The notes under the pieces: model-generated | Seen by the model: only the letters and a program-made list of their open reading frames with translations | Databases searched by the model: none | What the model was told of the DNA's origin: nothing | In this document: piece by piece, positions 16,297 through 25,000 of the stretch | How positions within the stretch are numbered: position 1 is the stretch's first letter | How the letters are laid out: each line of letters begins with the position of its first letter | Program-made: the position numbers and the translations under genes | Assembly (NCBI GenBank): GCA_902770845.1 | Contig: CACXUV010000027.1 | Location: forward strand, 1 to 34,009 | Length of the DNA: 34,009 nt | Origin: an uncultured Prevotellaceae bacterium | GTDB taxonomy: Bacteria > Bacteroidota > Bacteroidia > Bacteroidales > Bacteroidaceae | Direction: 5' to 3'

Positions 16297-18270
16297 GTCG
16301 ACCACCAGGCGGTCGCCCGTCATGCGCTCCATGTACTGCTGAATGACCGACTGCATCTGCCTGGTAAGGTTGCGAAGCGTGTCGCGTGGCATGGTGGCCA
16401 GCACATTGTTGGTCAGCAGCGAGTCGGTGCGGTAGCGATAGGCAGCCGTCACCTGCTGTCCGTCGAACTGCAGCATGTAGTTTCCCTTCACAAACTGGTA
16501 GCCGCTGCTCTCAGGCACCCAGTGCAGGGCAAAGGTCTGGCTGGCAGGCGTGTGCAGCATGTCTTGTCCGAAGGCCAGGTAGGGGCGGTCGTAGTGCAGG
16601 TAGGAGAGCACAGTGGGCATCACGTCGATCTGCTCCACCACGCGCTGCCTGTCATAGCCCCTGAGGGTTGTGTCGCCGGGGGCATAGAAAATGATGGGCA
16701 CATTGAAATAGCCCAGCGACGTCAGGTAGTAAGGATCAATGTGGGTGCTGCAGTGATCGGCTGTGACTACAAAGAGCGTGTTCTTGTACCAGGACTGCTG
16801 GCGGGCCGTTTCGAAGAAGCGGCGCAGGGCATGGTCGGCATAGGCAATGCACTCCTGCATTTCCTTCTCGCCTTTTGGGAACACGCCCTTGTAGCGTTCG
16901 GGCAGGTCGAACGGCGAATGCGACGATGCCGTGAAGACAGCTGTCATGAAAGGTTGCTTCATTTCGCTCATGCGGTTGGCATAGAACTGCAGGAACTCTT
17001 CGTCCCAGATGGCCCACGTGCCGTCGAAGTCGGCATCGCCATGAAAGTTGGGATCCTCATTGTATTCGGTCCTGCCATAGTAGCGCTGGAAGCCCGTGGC
17101 CCGTGCAAAGGCCTGGAAGCCCATCGAGTTGTTCTGTGCCCCGTGGAAGAAGGCCGTGGTGTAGCCCTTCTGCTCGCCCAGTTCGCGTGCCAGACCCGAC
17201 ATGCGGTTCAGCGAGGCAGGTGTCAGGAACAGCGGTTCCACATAGTTGGGCAGCGACGACAGCACCGACGGCATGCCTTCAATGCTCTTGCGGCCGTTGG
17301 CATAAGAGTACTGCCACGTCATGGCGCCATGCGCCAGGAGCGAATCGAGAAAGGGTGTGAAGCCGTCATAGCCTCCGTTGCGAAGCGTCTGATTGTAGTA
17401 GCCAAAGTGCTGTTTGCTGAAGCTCTCAAGAATAAAGACCACCACATTCCTGGGCTGAAAGGGCAGCGAGTCGCAGGGTGTGTGAACAGGCGTATAGAGC
17501 TGCAGGGCCTCAGCCTCGCTCATGTAGTTGGGCACGGTCATGGGCTTCTTGCTCAGCGTGCGGTAAATACTGAAGGGGGTGTTGAGTACAATGCCCGTTT
17601 CGGCAGGCCGGTTGGCATACTGGTTGGCATTGCTGATGGTGATGGGGCGCACAGCCGTGGAAAGCCCGCCGCGCATGCCGCCCACACACAACGGCACGGC
17701 CAGCAACAGCGAGAGCACCATGACGGCATAATACCTGAACAGCGAGCGCGGAGCCTGCACCTGACCACTGGGGCGAAAAGCCCGCCACAGCAGCCAGCTG
17801 ATGCCAAAGGCCAGCACGACCAGATACCAGTTGGCCACGAACTGCTCGCCCATGATCTTGGCCATGCCGCCCGTGCCCTCATGGGCAAACTCATGAAACA
17901 CCGACGTGGTGGTGCGCTTGCCTGTGTAGGCAAAGTAGACGCAGTCCATGAGGTTGGCCCAAATGGCCACCGAATTGCTCACCACATAGATCCACCTCAC
18001 CACCCTGTAGTAGCCCCGGCGCTCCTTCCAGTGCAGTGGCAGGAGCATCATCACAATGACCAAGGCATTGGTATAGAGAATGGCCGACGTGTCGAAAATG
18101 ATACCTGCCCCAAACAAATCGAGGGCATGGCCAAACGTCATTGTGCCGGCATACAGGCCCCAGTTGCAGAGCAGAAACACAACTCGCGACAGCGTGAAAA
18201 GCAAGCAGACCAACAGCAAATTGCTCAGAAGAGCTGCCACGGGCCATTGCCTGACGGAGGATTTCATCAT
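16288..18270 (-). CDS. LTA synthase family protein (second copy)
   Basis: This 660-residue membrane enzyme has five hydrophobic segments in the first 200 residues and an extracytoplasmic sulfatase-like domain. Motifs are VVFILESFSKQHFG (metal-binding Glu), YANGRKSIEGMPSVLSSLP with Ser329 at the nucleophile position where the other copy has Thr301, TASSHSPFDLP, and LFVVTADHCSTH with the metal-binding Asp-His. The first two codons are both ATG, so 18267 is an equal choice of start. It has its own TACCTTTG promoter and is read toward the ABC operon, separated by about 100 bases. The Ser/Thr difference and low overall similarity to the other copy suggest a different substrate or acceptor. Confidence 0.88.
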   Translation of the reverse strand: MMKSSVRQWPVAALLSNLLLVCLLFTLSRVVFLLCNWGLYAGTMTFGHALDLFGAGIIFDTSAILYTNALVIVMMLLPLHWKERRGYYRVVRWIYVVSNSVAIWANLMDCVYFAYTGKRTTTSVFHEFAHEGTGGMAKIMGEQFVANWYLVVLAFGISWLLWRAFRPSGQVQAPRSLFRYYAVMVLSLLLAVPLCVGGMRGGLSTAVRPITISNANQYANRPAETGIVLNTPFSIYRTLSKKPMTVPNYMSEAEALQLYTPVHTPCDSLPFQPRNVVVFILESFSKQHFGYYNQTLRNGGYDGFTPFLDSLLAHGAMTWQYSYANGRKSIEGMPSVLSSLPNYVEPLFLTPASLNRMSGLARELGEQKGYTTAFFHGAQNNSMGFQAFARATGFQRYYGRTEYNEDPNFHGDADFDGTWAIWDEEFLQFYANRMSEMKQPFMTAVFTASSHSPFDLPERYKGVFPKGEKEMQECIAYADHALRRFFETARQQSWYKNTLFVVTADHCSTHIDPYYLTSLGYFNVPIIFYAPGDTTLRGYDRQRVVEQIDVMPTVLSYLHYDRPYLAFGQDMLHTPASQTFALHWVPESSGYQFVKGNYMLQFDGQQVTAAYRYRTDSLLTNNVLATMPRDTLRNLTRQMQSVIQQYMERMTGDRLVVDPK

Positions 18271-18296
18271 CGTTCTTCTTTTAATGTTTTAAGTTG

Positions 18297-18304
18297 CAAA
18301 GGTA
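18297..18304 (-). promoter_or_regulatory. -7 promoter element of the second LTA-synthase-like gene
   Basis: The minus strand reads TACCTTTG (TAnnTTTG), 26 bases before the ATG at 18270. It is divergent from the promoter at 18358-18365. Confidence 0.65.
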
Positions 18305-18357
18305 TGAAAAAAGCGCGAAAACGAGAACCTAATTGTCTATATTTCAATTTATTTTAG

Positions 18358-18365
18358 TAATTTTG
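18358..18365 (+). promoter_or_regulatory. -7 promoter element of the metallophosphoesterase gene
   Basis: TAATTTTG (TAnnTTTG) lies seven bases before the ATG at 18373, with an ATTG about 22 bases upstream as a possible -33 box. As at 11600, the leader would be very short or absent. Confidence 0.6.
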
Positions 18366-18372
18366 CCGCACA

Positions 18373-19752
18373 ATGAACAAGAAAAGAAAACAAAACCTGA
18401 AGCTGGGACTGGCTCTTGCCGCCGTCGCAGCCCTTATTTTCTGGATGACCACACGATGGGATGTGTGGTTCCACAATCCTGAAGAACAGCCACAGCAACT
18501 TTCGAGAACACCCCACAACGTGATGCTCACCTTTGGCAACGACGGCGAACTGTCGCGCAACGTGAGCTGGCAGTGCGACTCGGTGCTGCAACCGTCGTGC
18601 CTGCGGCTGGTGTGCCTGGCCGACAGCGACACCACCACCGTGGAGGCAACGGGCGAAGTGTTTCGCTCGCGCAACGGACAGGCGGCCTACTACGTGGCCC
18701 GACTGACCGCCCTGCGCCCTGCCACCAGCTATGCCTACCAGGTGGCTACGGCTGGAAAGGCATCGCCGTGGTATGCCTTCACCACCCAGGAGGACAACCT
18801 GCAAAGCGCCAGCTTCCTCTACGTGGGCGACGTGCAAGACACCCTTGGCGGCCAGGCCAACCGCTTTCTGCGCGAAGCACTGCGACACCATCCCCGAAGC
18901 CAGTTCCTGGTGTGTGGCGGCGACCTGACAGAACGCCCCACCAACCAGCACTGGACCGAAACATTTCGCGACCTGGACAGCGTGGCCCAGCACATGCCCG
19001 TGCTTGCCGTCACGGGCAACCACGACTATCTCAAGGGCATCATCATGCGGCTGGAGCGTCGCTTCTCGCTTGTATTTTCCTACTTTCTCAACTCCATGGT
19101 GGGCGAGAACCAGGTCTACACCTGCTGCTACGGCCCTGCACAGTTCTTCCTGCTCGACAGCAACCGCGAACTGCCCTACCTGCTGACGCAGCGCAGCTGG
19201 CTCAAGCAGCAGCTCGAACAAAGCACCGCCCGCTGGAAAATCGTGGTGCTGCACCATCCTCTCTACTCCATCAAGGGCATGAACAACCTCATTCAGCGAT
19301 GGGCTTTCAATGATTTAATTCAGGATTATGGCGTGGACCTGGTGCTGCAAGGCCATGAGCATGCCTATGCCCGCATGACCCACCACGACCACAACGGCAC
19401 ACCCACCACACCGGTCTACACCGTGAGCCACTGTTCGCCCAAGAACTACCGCATACACTTCGACGACCGTTTCGACAAGTTCGGCATCTCCAGCCGCTAC
19501 TATCAGACCATCGACATCGTGGCCGACACCCTCACGCTGTGCGCCTACGAAGTCTACAGCCACACGCTCTACGACTCGCTGCGCATTGTGAAACAGGGCC
19601 AAGGCATCCCCGCCCTCATTGAAGACCGGGGCCGCCAGATTCCGGAATACATGGAGTATGAGCCCAACCCCGACAGCAAGAAAGACCGCGACTATGCCCG
19701 GCGCATTGCCGACTACAGGCAGCGCCATCCCGAAAGAATGGCTGCAAGATGA
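18373..19752 (+). CDS. Purple-acid-phosphatase-like metallophosphoesterase
   Basis: This 459-residue protein starts with a basic N-terminus and a hydrophobic segment (LGLALAAVAALIFWMTT), a signal peptide or membrane anchor that puts the rest in the periplasm or on the surface. A beta-rich fibronectin-like N-terminal domain runs to about residue 145, with LRPATSYAYQVATAG typical of purple acid phosphatases. A calcineurin-like domain follows with FLYVGDVQD, FLVCGGDLTE, AVTGNHDYLKG, VVLHHPLYS and VLQGHEHAYARM, covering all metal-binding motifs. It probably hydrolyses phosphomonoesters or diesters. It is divergently transcribed from an LTA-synthase-like gene, so it could remove or recycle phospho groups from the same surface polymers, but that link is inference. 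Confidence 0.9.
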   Translation: MNKKRKQNLKLGLALAAVAALIFWMTTRWDVWFHNPEEQPQQLSRTPHNVMLTFGNDGELSRNVSWQCDSVLQPSCLRLVCLADSDTTTVEATGEVFRSRNGQAAYYVARLTALRPATSYAYQVATAGKASPWYAFTTQEDNLQSASFLYVGDVQDTLGGQANRFLREALRHHPRSQFLVCGGDLTERPTNQHWTETFRDLDSVAQHMPVLAVTGNHDYLKGIIMRLERRFSLVFSYFLNSMVGENQVYTCCYGPAQFFLLDSNRELPYLLTQRSWLKQQLEQSTARWKIVVLHHPLYSIKGMNNLIQRWAFNDLIQDYGVDLVLQGHEHAYARMTHHDHNGTPTTPVYTVSHCSPKNYRIHFDDRFDKFGISSRYYQTIDIVADTLTLCAYEVYSHTLYDSLRIVKQGQGIPALIEDRGRQIPEYMEYEPNPDSKKDRDYARRIADYRQRHPERMAAR

Positions 19753-19786
19753 GCCCACACGGGTCTGCTCTTGCAGCCTGCAACGC

Positions 19787-19823
19787 AAAGAGGCAGCCAT
19801 GTGGCTGCCTCTTTTCTATTTTT
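19787..19823. terminator. Bidirectional intrinsic terminator
   Basis: A perfect 13-base-pair stem, AAAGAGGCAGCCA / TGGCTGCCTCTTT, spans 19787-19814 with a two-base loop, followed by CTATTTTT on the plus strand. It lies between two convergent genes. The minus-strand gene stops at 19816, immediately before the stem in its own direction, and the A run gives U residues on that strand as well. It should end both transcripts. Confidence 0.85.
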
Positions 19824-21933
19824 CAACCAGCATGCGGGCATCGACGGCAATCACGTCGGCCTCGTCGGCCAGCAGGGGGTTGATGTCCATTTCCTTGATT
19901 TCGGTGGCAAAGCGCAGCAGGGTGCTCAGGCGCACAATAATCTCGGCATACTTGCGCTCATTGATGCCACGCTGGCCTCGCGTACCTTTTATTATCTTAT
20001 AGCTGCGCAGCGAGCGAATCATGGAGAAAGCTTCTTCATAGCTGAGCGGAGCCAAACCCGACGACACGTCCTTGAGCACCTCGACAAAGATGCCACCCAG
20101 ACCACACAGCACCACATGGCCAAAGCGCGGTTCGTACTTGGCCCCGATGAAAAGCTCGGTGCCCTTGATCATTTTCTGCACCATCACGGCTGTGGCATCG
20201 GCAATTTGCATCATGCGGTCGAACTCGGCACTCAGCACTTCCTTCGAGCGAATGTTCAGCGCCACGCCGCCCACGTCGCTCTTGTGCACAGGCCCCACCA
20301 CCTTGGCCACCACGGGGAAGCCCACCTTCTCGGCAAAGGCCAGCACCTCTTCCTTCTGCTCGCTCACAAACTCAGGCACGGTGGGAATGCCGGCAGCCGC
20401 CAGCAACTGATGCACCAGGGCTGGCTCAATGAATCCGTTGCCCTCGATATTGTCAATGATTTTGCGAATCTTCGGCACGTCCACCCCGTTGACAATCACG
20501 TTTTGCTCAGCAGGGGCAGGCGTCTTCATGATTTGCGTGAGCGCCGTGGCCAGCGTCACCTCGTCGCTGAAGTTCACGTGACCCCGCTTCAGGAACTCCT
20601 GCACCTCGGGGCCAGCCGTATTTACGCTGGGCAGGATGGGGAAGATGGGCTTGCGGCACTCCAGAATTTTCTTGTGCAGCACGTCGTAGGCTTCATACAG
20701 CTGCACCAGTCCGGGCGTGCCGAAGATCACGGCAATGGCATCGACGTTGTCGAACTTCTGCTCACAGTAGTCGATGGCCGTGGCCAGATTCTCGGGTGTG
20801 CCCGTGGCCAGGATGTCGATGGGGTTGGCCACACTGCTGCCTGGCAACAGCTTCGACTTCAACTCTTCGGCCACGGGGCCACTGAGCTGCGGCACCTGCA
20901 TGCCGCCCTTCGACAGCGCATCGGTGAGCATCACGCCGGGGCCACCGGCATGGGTCACGATGGCGAAGCTGAACGCCTGACGCTGAGCGTGGAGCGCCGA
21001 AGAAGCGGACACGACGTCGTTCTGTGCCGAACGTTCCACATCCAAGGTCTTGAAGATGCACCCCACCGTCGTGAGCTCTTCTCTGGAGAAGCAGCGCACG
21101 ATGCCAGCCTTGCGGAACAGTGCCTCAACGGCCGAGTCGCTGCTGGCAATGGCTCCCGTGTGGCTGCTGGCCGCACGACTGCCTGCCTGCGACGAGCCTG
21201 CCTTGATGGCGGCTATGCGACAGCCTTTCTTGATGAGACTGGTGGCATGAAACAGCAGCTTGTCGGGGTCGCTGATGTTCTCGATGTAGAGCAGCTTCAC
21301 CAGCGAGTCGCGCTCGGCATCGAAGTTTTCGTCCATGTACTCCAGCACCGACTCAATGCCAATTTGCTTGCCATTGCCTATCGACCACACCGAGTTGAAG
21401 GCCAGGCCCTTTGTCACGGCGCTCTCCAGAATGAACACCGCCGTAGCACCGCTGCCCGAAATAAAGTCTACTCCCTTGGAATCCAGATGGGGGATGGGCT
21501 TGGTGAACACCGAGTGGTGCCACCGCGTGAGCAGACCAATGCAGTTGGGGCCGATGAGGGCACAGCCATACTGCTCGCAGGTGTCAAGTATCTGCTGTTC
21601 CATCACCGCCCCCTCATGGGTCTCCTCGCCAAAGCCAGCCGAGAGAATGATGAAGGCACGCACCTGCTTTTCGGCCGCAAGAAACTCAACATATTGCGCA
21701 CAGAAGCGCGCCGCCACCACCAGGATGGCCAGGTCGGTGGGGGGCAGTTCCTTGGCATCGTGGAAAGCCTTGATGCCCTGCACCTCGTCTTCCTTGGGGT
21801 TCACGATGCGCAGCGTGCCCCGATAGTCGCCGCCAATGAGATTGCGCACCACGGCACCACCAGGCTTGTGCACATTGTTCGAGCCGCCTATCACGACAAT
21901 GCTCTCAGGCTGAAGAAGTTGCTTGTTAATCAT
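19816..21933 (-). CDS. Acetate-CoA ligase (ADP-forming) family, fused alpha and beta subunits
   Basis: This family interconverts acyl-CoA + ADP + Pi and acid + CoA + ATP, letting fermenters gain ATP from acyl-CoA. The 705-residue protein has the CoA-binding Rossmann domain (ESIVVIGGSNNVHKPGGAVV), succinyl-CoA-synthetase-like middle domains with AASSHTGAIASSDSAVE (His258 is the expected phosphorylated His), and a C-terminal ATP-grasp domain (FPVVAKVVGPVHKSDVGGVALN, VLCGLGGIFVEVLKDVSSGLAPL). The ATG at 21933 was chosen. An earlier in-frame TTG at 21969 lies inside the promoter element TAATTTTG. The acid used (acetate, branched-chain or aryl) is not readable, although nearby arylacetate-type ligases hint at amino-acid-derived acids. 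Confidence 0.9.
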   Translation of the reverse strand: MINKQLLQPESIVVIGGSNNVHKPGGAVVRNLIGGDYRGTLRIVNPKEDEVQGIKAFHDAKELPPTDLAILVVAARFCAQYVEFLAAEKQVRAFIILSAGFGEETHEGAVMEQQILDTCEQYGCALIGPNCIGLLTRWHHSVFTKPIPHLDSKGVDFISGSGATAVFILESAVTKGLAFNSVWSIGNGKQIGIESVLEYMDENFDAERDSLVKLLYIENISDPDKLLFHATSLIKKGCRIAAIKAGSSQAGSRAASSHTGAIASSDSAVEALFRKAGIVRCFSREELTTVGCIFKTLDVERSAQNDVVSASSALHAQRQAFSFAIVTHAGGPGVMLTDALSKGGMQVPQLSGPVAEELKSKLLPGSSVANPIDILATGTPENLATAIDYCEQKFDNVDAIAVIFGTPGLVQLYEAYDVLHKKILECRKPIFPILPSVNTAGPEVQEFLKRGHVNFSDEVTLATALTQIMKTPAPAEQNVIVNGVDVPKIRKIIDNIEGNGFIEPALVHQLLAAAGIPTVPEFVSEQKEEVLAFAEKVGFPVVAKVVGPVHKSDVGGVALNIRSKEVLSAEFDRMMQIADATAVMVQKMIKGTELFIGAKYEPRFGHVVLCGLGGIFVEVLKDVSSGLAPLSYEEAFSMIRSLRSYKIIKGTRGQRGINERKYAEIIVRLSTLLRFATEIKEMDINPLLADEADVIAVDARMLVEK

Positions 21934-21966
21934 AGTTTTCTTTACAGTTATTTCTTTTTTTCTGTG

Positions 21967-21974
21967 CAAAATTA
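21967..21974 (-). promoter_or_regulatory. -7 promoter element of the ADP-forming acyl-CoA synthetase
   Basis: The minus strand reads TAATTTTG (TAnnTTTG), 33 bases before the ATG at 21933. It shows that this gene has its own promoter although it lies downstream of the NRPS in the same direction. Confidence 0.7.
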
Positions 21975-22046
21975 CAACTATTTCCCAACATTCTCACGAT
22001 TTCAGTGGAATTTTTAGCCTGGCGGGAGATACTGGGAGCCGTGTTT

Positions 22047-25000
22047 TCACTCAAAGTAGCCAAAGCCGCTGATTGTGGTGAGCATGCGCTCCACATAGTC
22101 CCAGGCGGTGTCGCTCCAATGGAATCCCAGTCGGTGCAGCACGGAGCAGGTGTAGCGGTTGTCGCGATCGATGAAGACGGCTTTTTGACCGTGAACCATG
22201 TCCTGATAGGCCAGCATGGCCGAGAGCAGCTTGGCCTTCTCAGCATCTTTTCCGGCAACGGCAATGGCCTGTTCGAACTGCTGGGCTTCGACAAAGCTTA
22301 TCTCGCCCGCCACCTTGCCCATGAGCCGCAGCACGTCGCCCAGCAGCTCGGTATGGTTGTTGAAGGGCTGGAACATGGTGCACTCCTTGGGGGTGGTGGC
22401 CAGCAGCACCACAGCCTTGGCCGCCTCGTCGATGGGCGACAGCTCGGTGAGCTCGTCGTAGCTGTCGACAGGGCAGCAACCCAGCGTGTGGTACACCTTG
22501 AGCCGACCCATGTAGGAGTTGCTGTTGAAGTTCACCTGGAACTCGCCGTCGTAGCTGCGCGGTGCCAGATTGCCCACACGCATCACCTTGGCACTGAGAC
22601 CATGATGGCAGACGGCATCGAGCACCAGCCGCTCAGCAAGGAACTTGGAGTGGATGTAGCGGTTGTCAAGGAACTGACCGAACCAAAGCCGGTGCTCGTC
22701 CAATTGAGGCACTTGCTTGCCATCGCCCCGGTCGATCCAGATTTCGCCAATGGAGGTTGTGGAAACATGCACCAGGCGTGCGCCCGTGTTCAGACAGAAG
22801 TCCACGCAGCGGCTGGCACCGCCGATGTTCACGTCTTCAATGTCGGTGCCCTTGGAGAAATGCTTCACATTGGCAGCACAGTTGAAGACGGTGTCGATGG
22901 TGGGATGGCCTTCGGGCAGACTGGCTGCAATGTCGCCCGTCACGTCGCCGTTCACCACGAAGAGGCGGCTGCCGAAGAGTTCCTTGAACGACTTCTCGAA
23001 ATAGTAGAACAGCAGGTTCTTCAGACGGTGCTCGGCTGCGGCCTGATCCTTGCCTCGCACCAGGCATGTGATGGTGGCGGCATCGGTGTCGATGAGCTCG
23101 CGCAGCACATGGATGCCCAGATAGCCGGTGGCACCGGTGAGGAGCACATTGCCATACTGCTGTGGCTGGCCTTTGAGGAAAGTGTCCACGGTGTTCCGTT
23201 GCAGCAGGTTGTCGATGGCGGTATAGTCGAAGTTCGTCACCTCTTCGTCATTGTCTGCAACAGGCGTTTCGCCCGTCACAAACTGTGCCAGCATGCGCGG
23301 TGTGGGATGCGGGAACACATCGCCGTAAGCCACGTGGTGCCCGGCCTTGTCGGCCTCGATGATGACCTTGGTGACCATGAGCGACGTTCCGCCCAGCTCG
23401 AAGAAGTTGTCGGTGGCGCCAATCTTGTCCATTGACAGCACATCGCTGAAAATCTTGCAGAAGAGACGCTCGGTGTCGTTGGCCGGCTCCACATATTCGT
23501 GGTCGGCAGCCTGAATGACTGGAGCAGGCAGGGCCTTGCGGTTCACCTTCTGGTTCTGGTTCAGCGGAATGGCGTCGATCTGCATGGTGGCAGCAGGAAT
23601 CATATAGGACGGCTTTTGCTTGCCGATGAAGGCGTTGAGGTCCTTCACGTCGACCTGCTTGTCGCTGACAATGTAGGCAGCGACATACTTGCCGCCGTTC
23701 TCATAGTCAAAAGCCTGCACGGTGACATCCTTGATGTCGGGATACTGGCGAATGACGGCCTCGATTTCCTTCATCTCGATGCGGAAGCCGCGAATCTTCA
23801 CCTGACCGTCCTTGCGGCCCACGAACTGAATGTTGCCGTCGGGCAGGTAGCGCACAATGTCGCCCGTGCGATAGATGCGGGCGAAGCGCGGATCGTCGCT
23901 GAACGGATTCTGTATGTAGACCTCAGCCGTCTTCTCCGGACGGTTGAGGTAGCTCCTGGTGACGTGAGGGCCACTGATCCATAGCTCGCCCAGGGCACCT
24001 TGCGGCAGACGGTTGAACTGCTTGTCGACGATGTAGAGCCGCGAGTTGTCGAGCGGCTTGCCCACGGGAATGTCCTTCAGTTCCTGGTCTACTTCATACT
24101 CGGTAATGAGGATGGTGCCCTCCGTGGGGCCGTAGCCGTTGTGCATCCTGAAGTTCCTGGGCGGTGCCAGGGAGGCCAGCTTTTCGCCTGCGGCAATCAG
24201 GTGCAGGAGCGAATGGTTGTCCATATTGGTGGCAAACTGATAGGCCACCTGTGTGGTCATGAACGAGTGGGTGATGTGGTTGGCATCGAAGTAGGCGTTC
24301 ACCTCGGGCAGTGTGAGGCGAATGTCGTCGCCAATGATGTAGACGCTGGCGCCGCAGGTCAGTGCGGGGTACATGTCCATCATGCAGCAGTCGAAGCCGT
24401 AGCTGGCGTAGCACGACACACGGTGCTGGGCCTGCAGCTCGAAGCGTCGCTGATACCAGTGGCAGAAGGCCACCAGGTTGGCATGCTCCAGCTGGCAGCC
24501 CTTGGGCAGGCCAGTAGAGCCGGAGGTGTAGAGCAGGATGAAGAGGTCGGCGGGCCTGACGGTGACACTGACGGGCTGTGTGGCCTTGGGCAAATCGAAG
24601 ATGTCCTTTGTCAGCAGCACGTCGCCTTCATACTCGTCGACGATGCCGCGCAAGTCCTCGTCGGCAATGAGCAGTTTGGCTGCTGCATCGCCAATCATGA
24701 AGTTGAGTCGTTCGGAAGGGTAGCTGGAGTCCAGCGGCTGATAGGCGCAGCCGGCCTTCAGCACGCCCAGCGCTGCTATGGGCATCCACTCACAGCGCGG
24801 AATGAGGATGGACACAACGTCTTCGCGCCCAAGCCCTTTCGCAACAAGAAGTGTTGCGATGCGCTCGGTGAGGTCGTCGACTTCGCGGTAGGTGTACTTG
24901 TGGTCGTGATAGACCACGGCCATGTTGTCGGGCGTCAGCAGCACCTGGCGGCGGAAGAGCGAGACGATGGTCTGCGTGGCGTCGTAGGGCACGTCGGTCT

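Noticed and set aside
16522-18357. 611-codon open frame on the plus strand opposite the second LTA-synthase-like gene
   Set aside because: No domain is recognisable, and the opposite strand has complete sulfatase-family motifs and a promoter.
21934-21969. Earlier TTG start for the ADP-forming acyl-CoA synthetase
   Set aside because: The TTG is part of the TAATTTTG promoter element, so it would not be present in the transcript.
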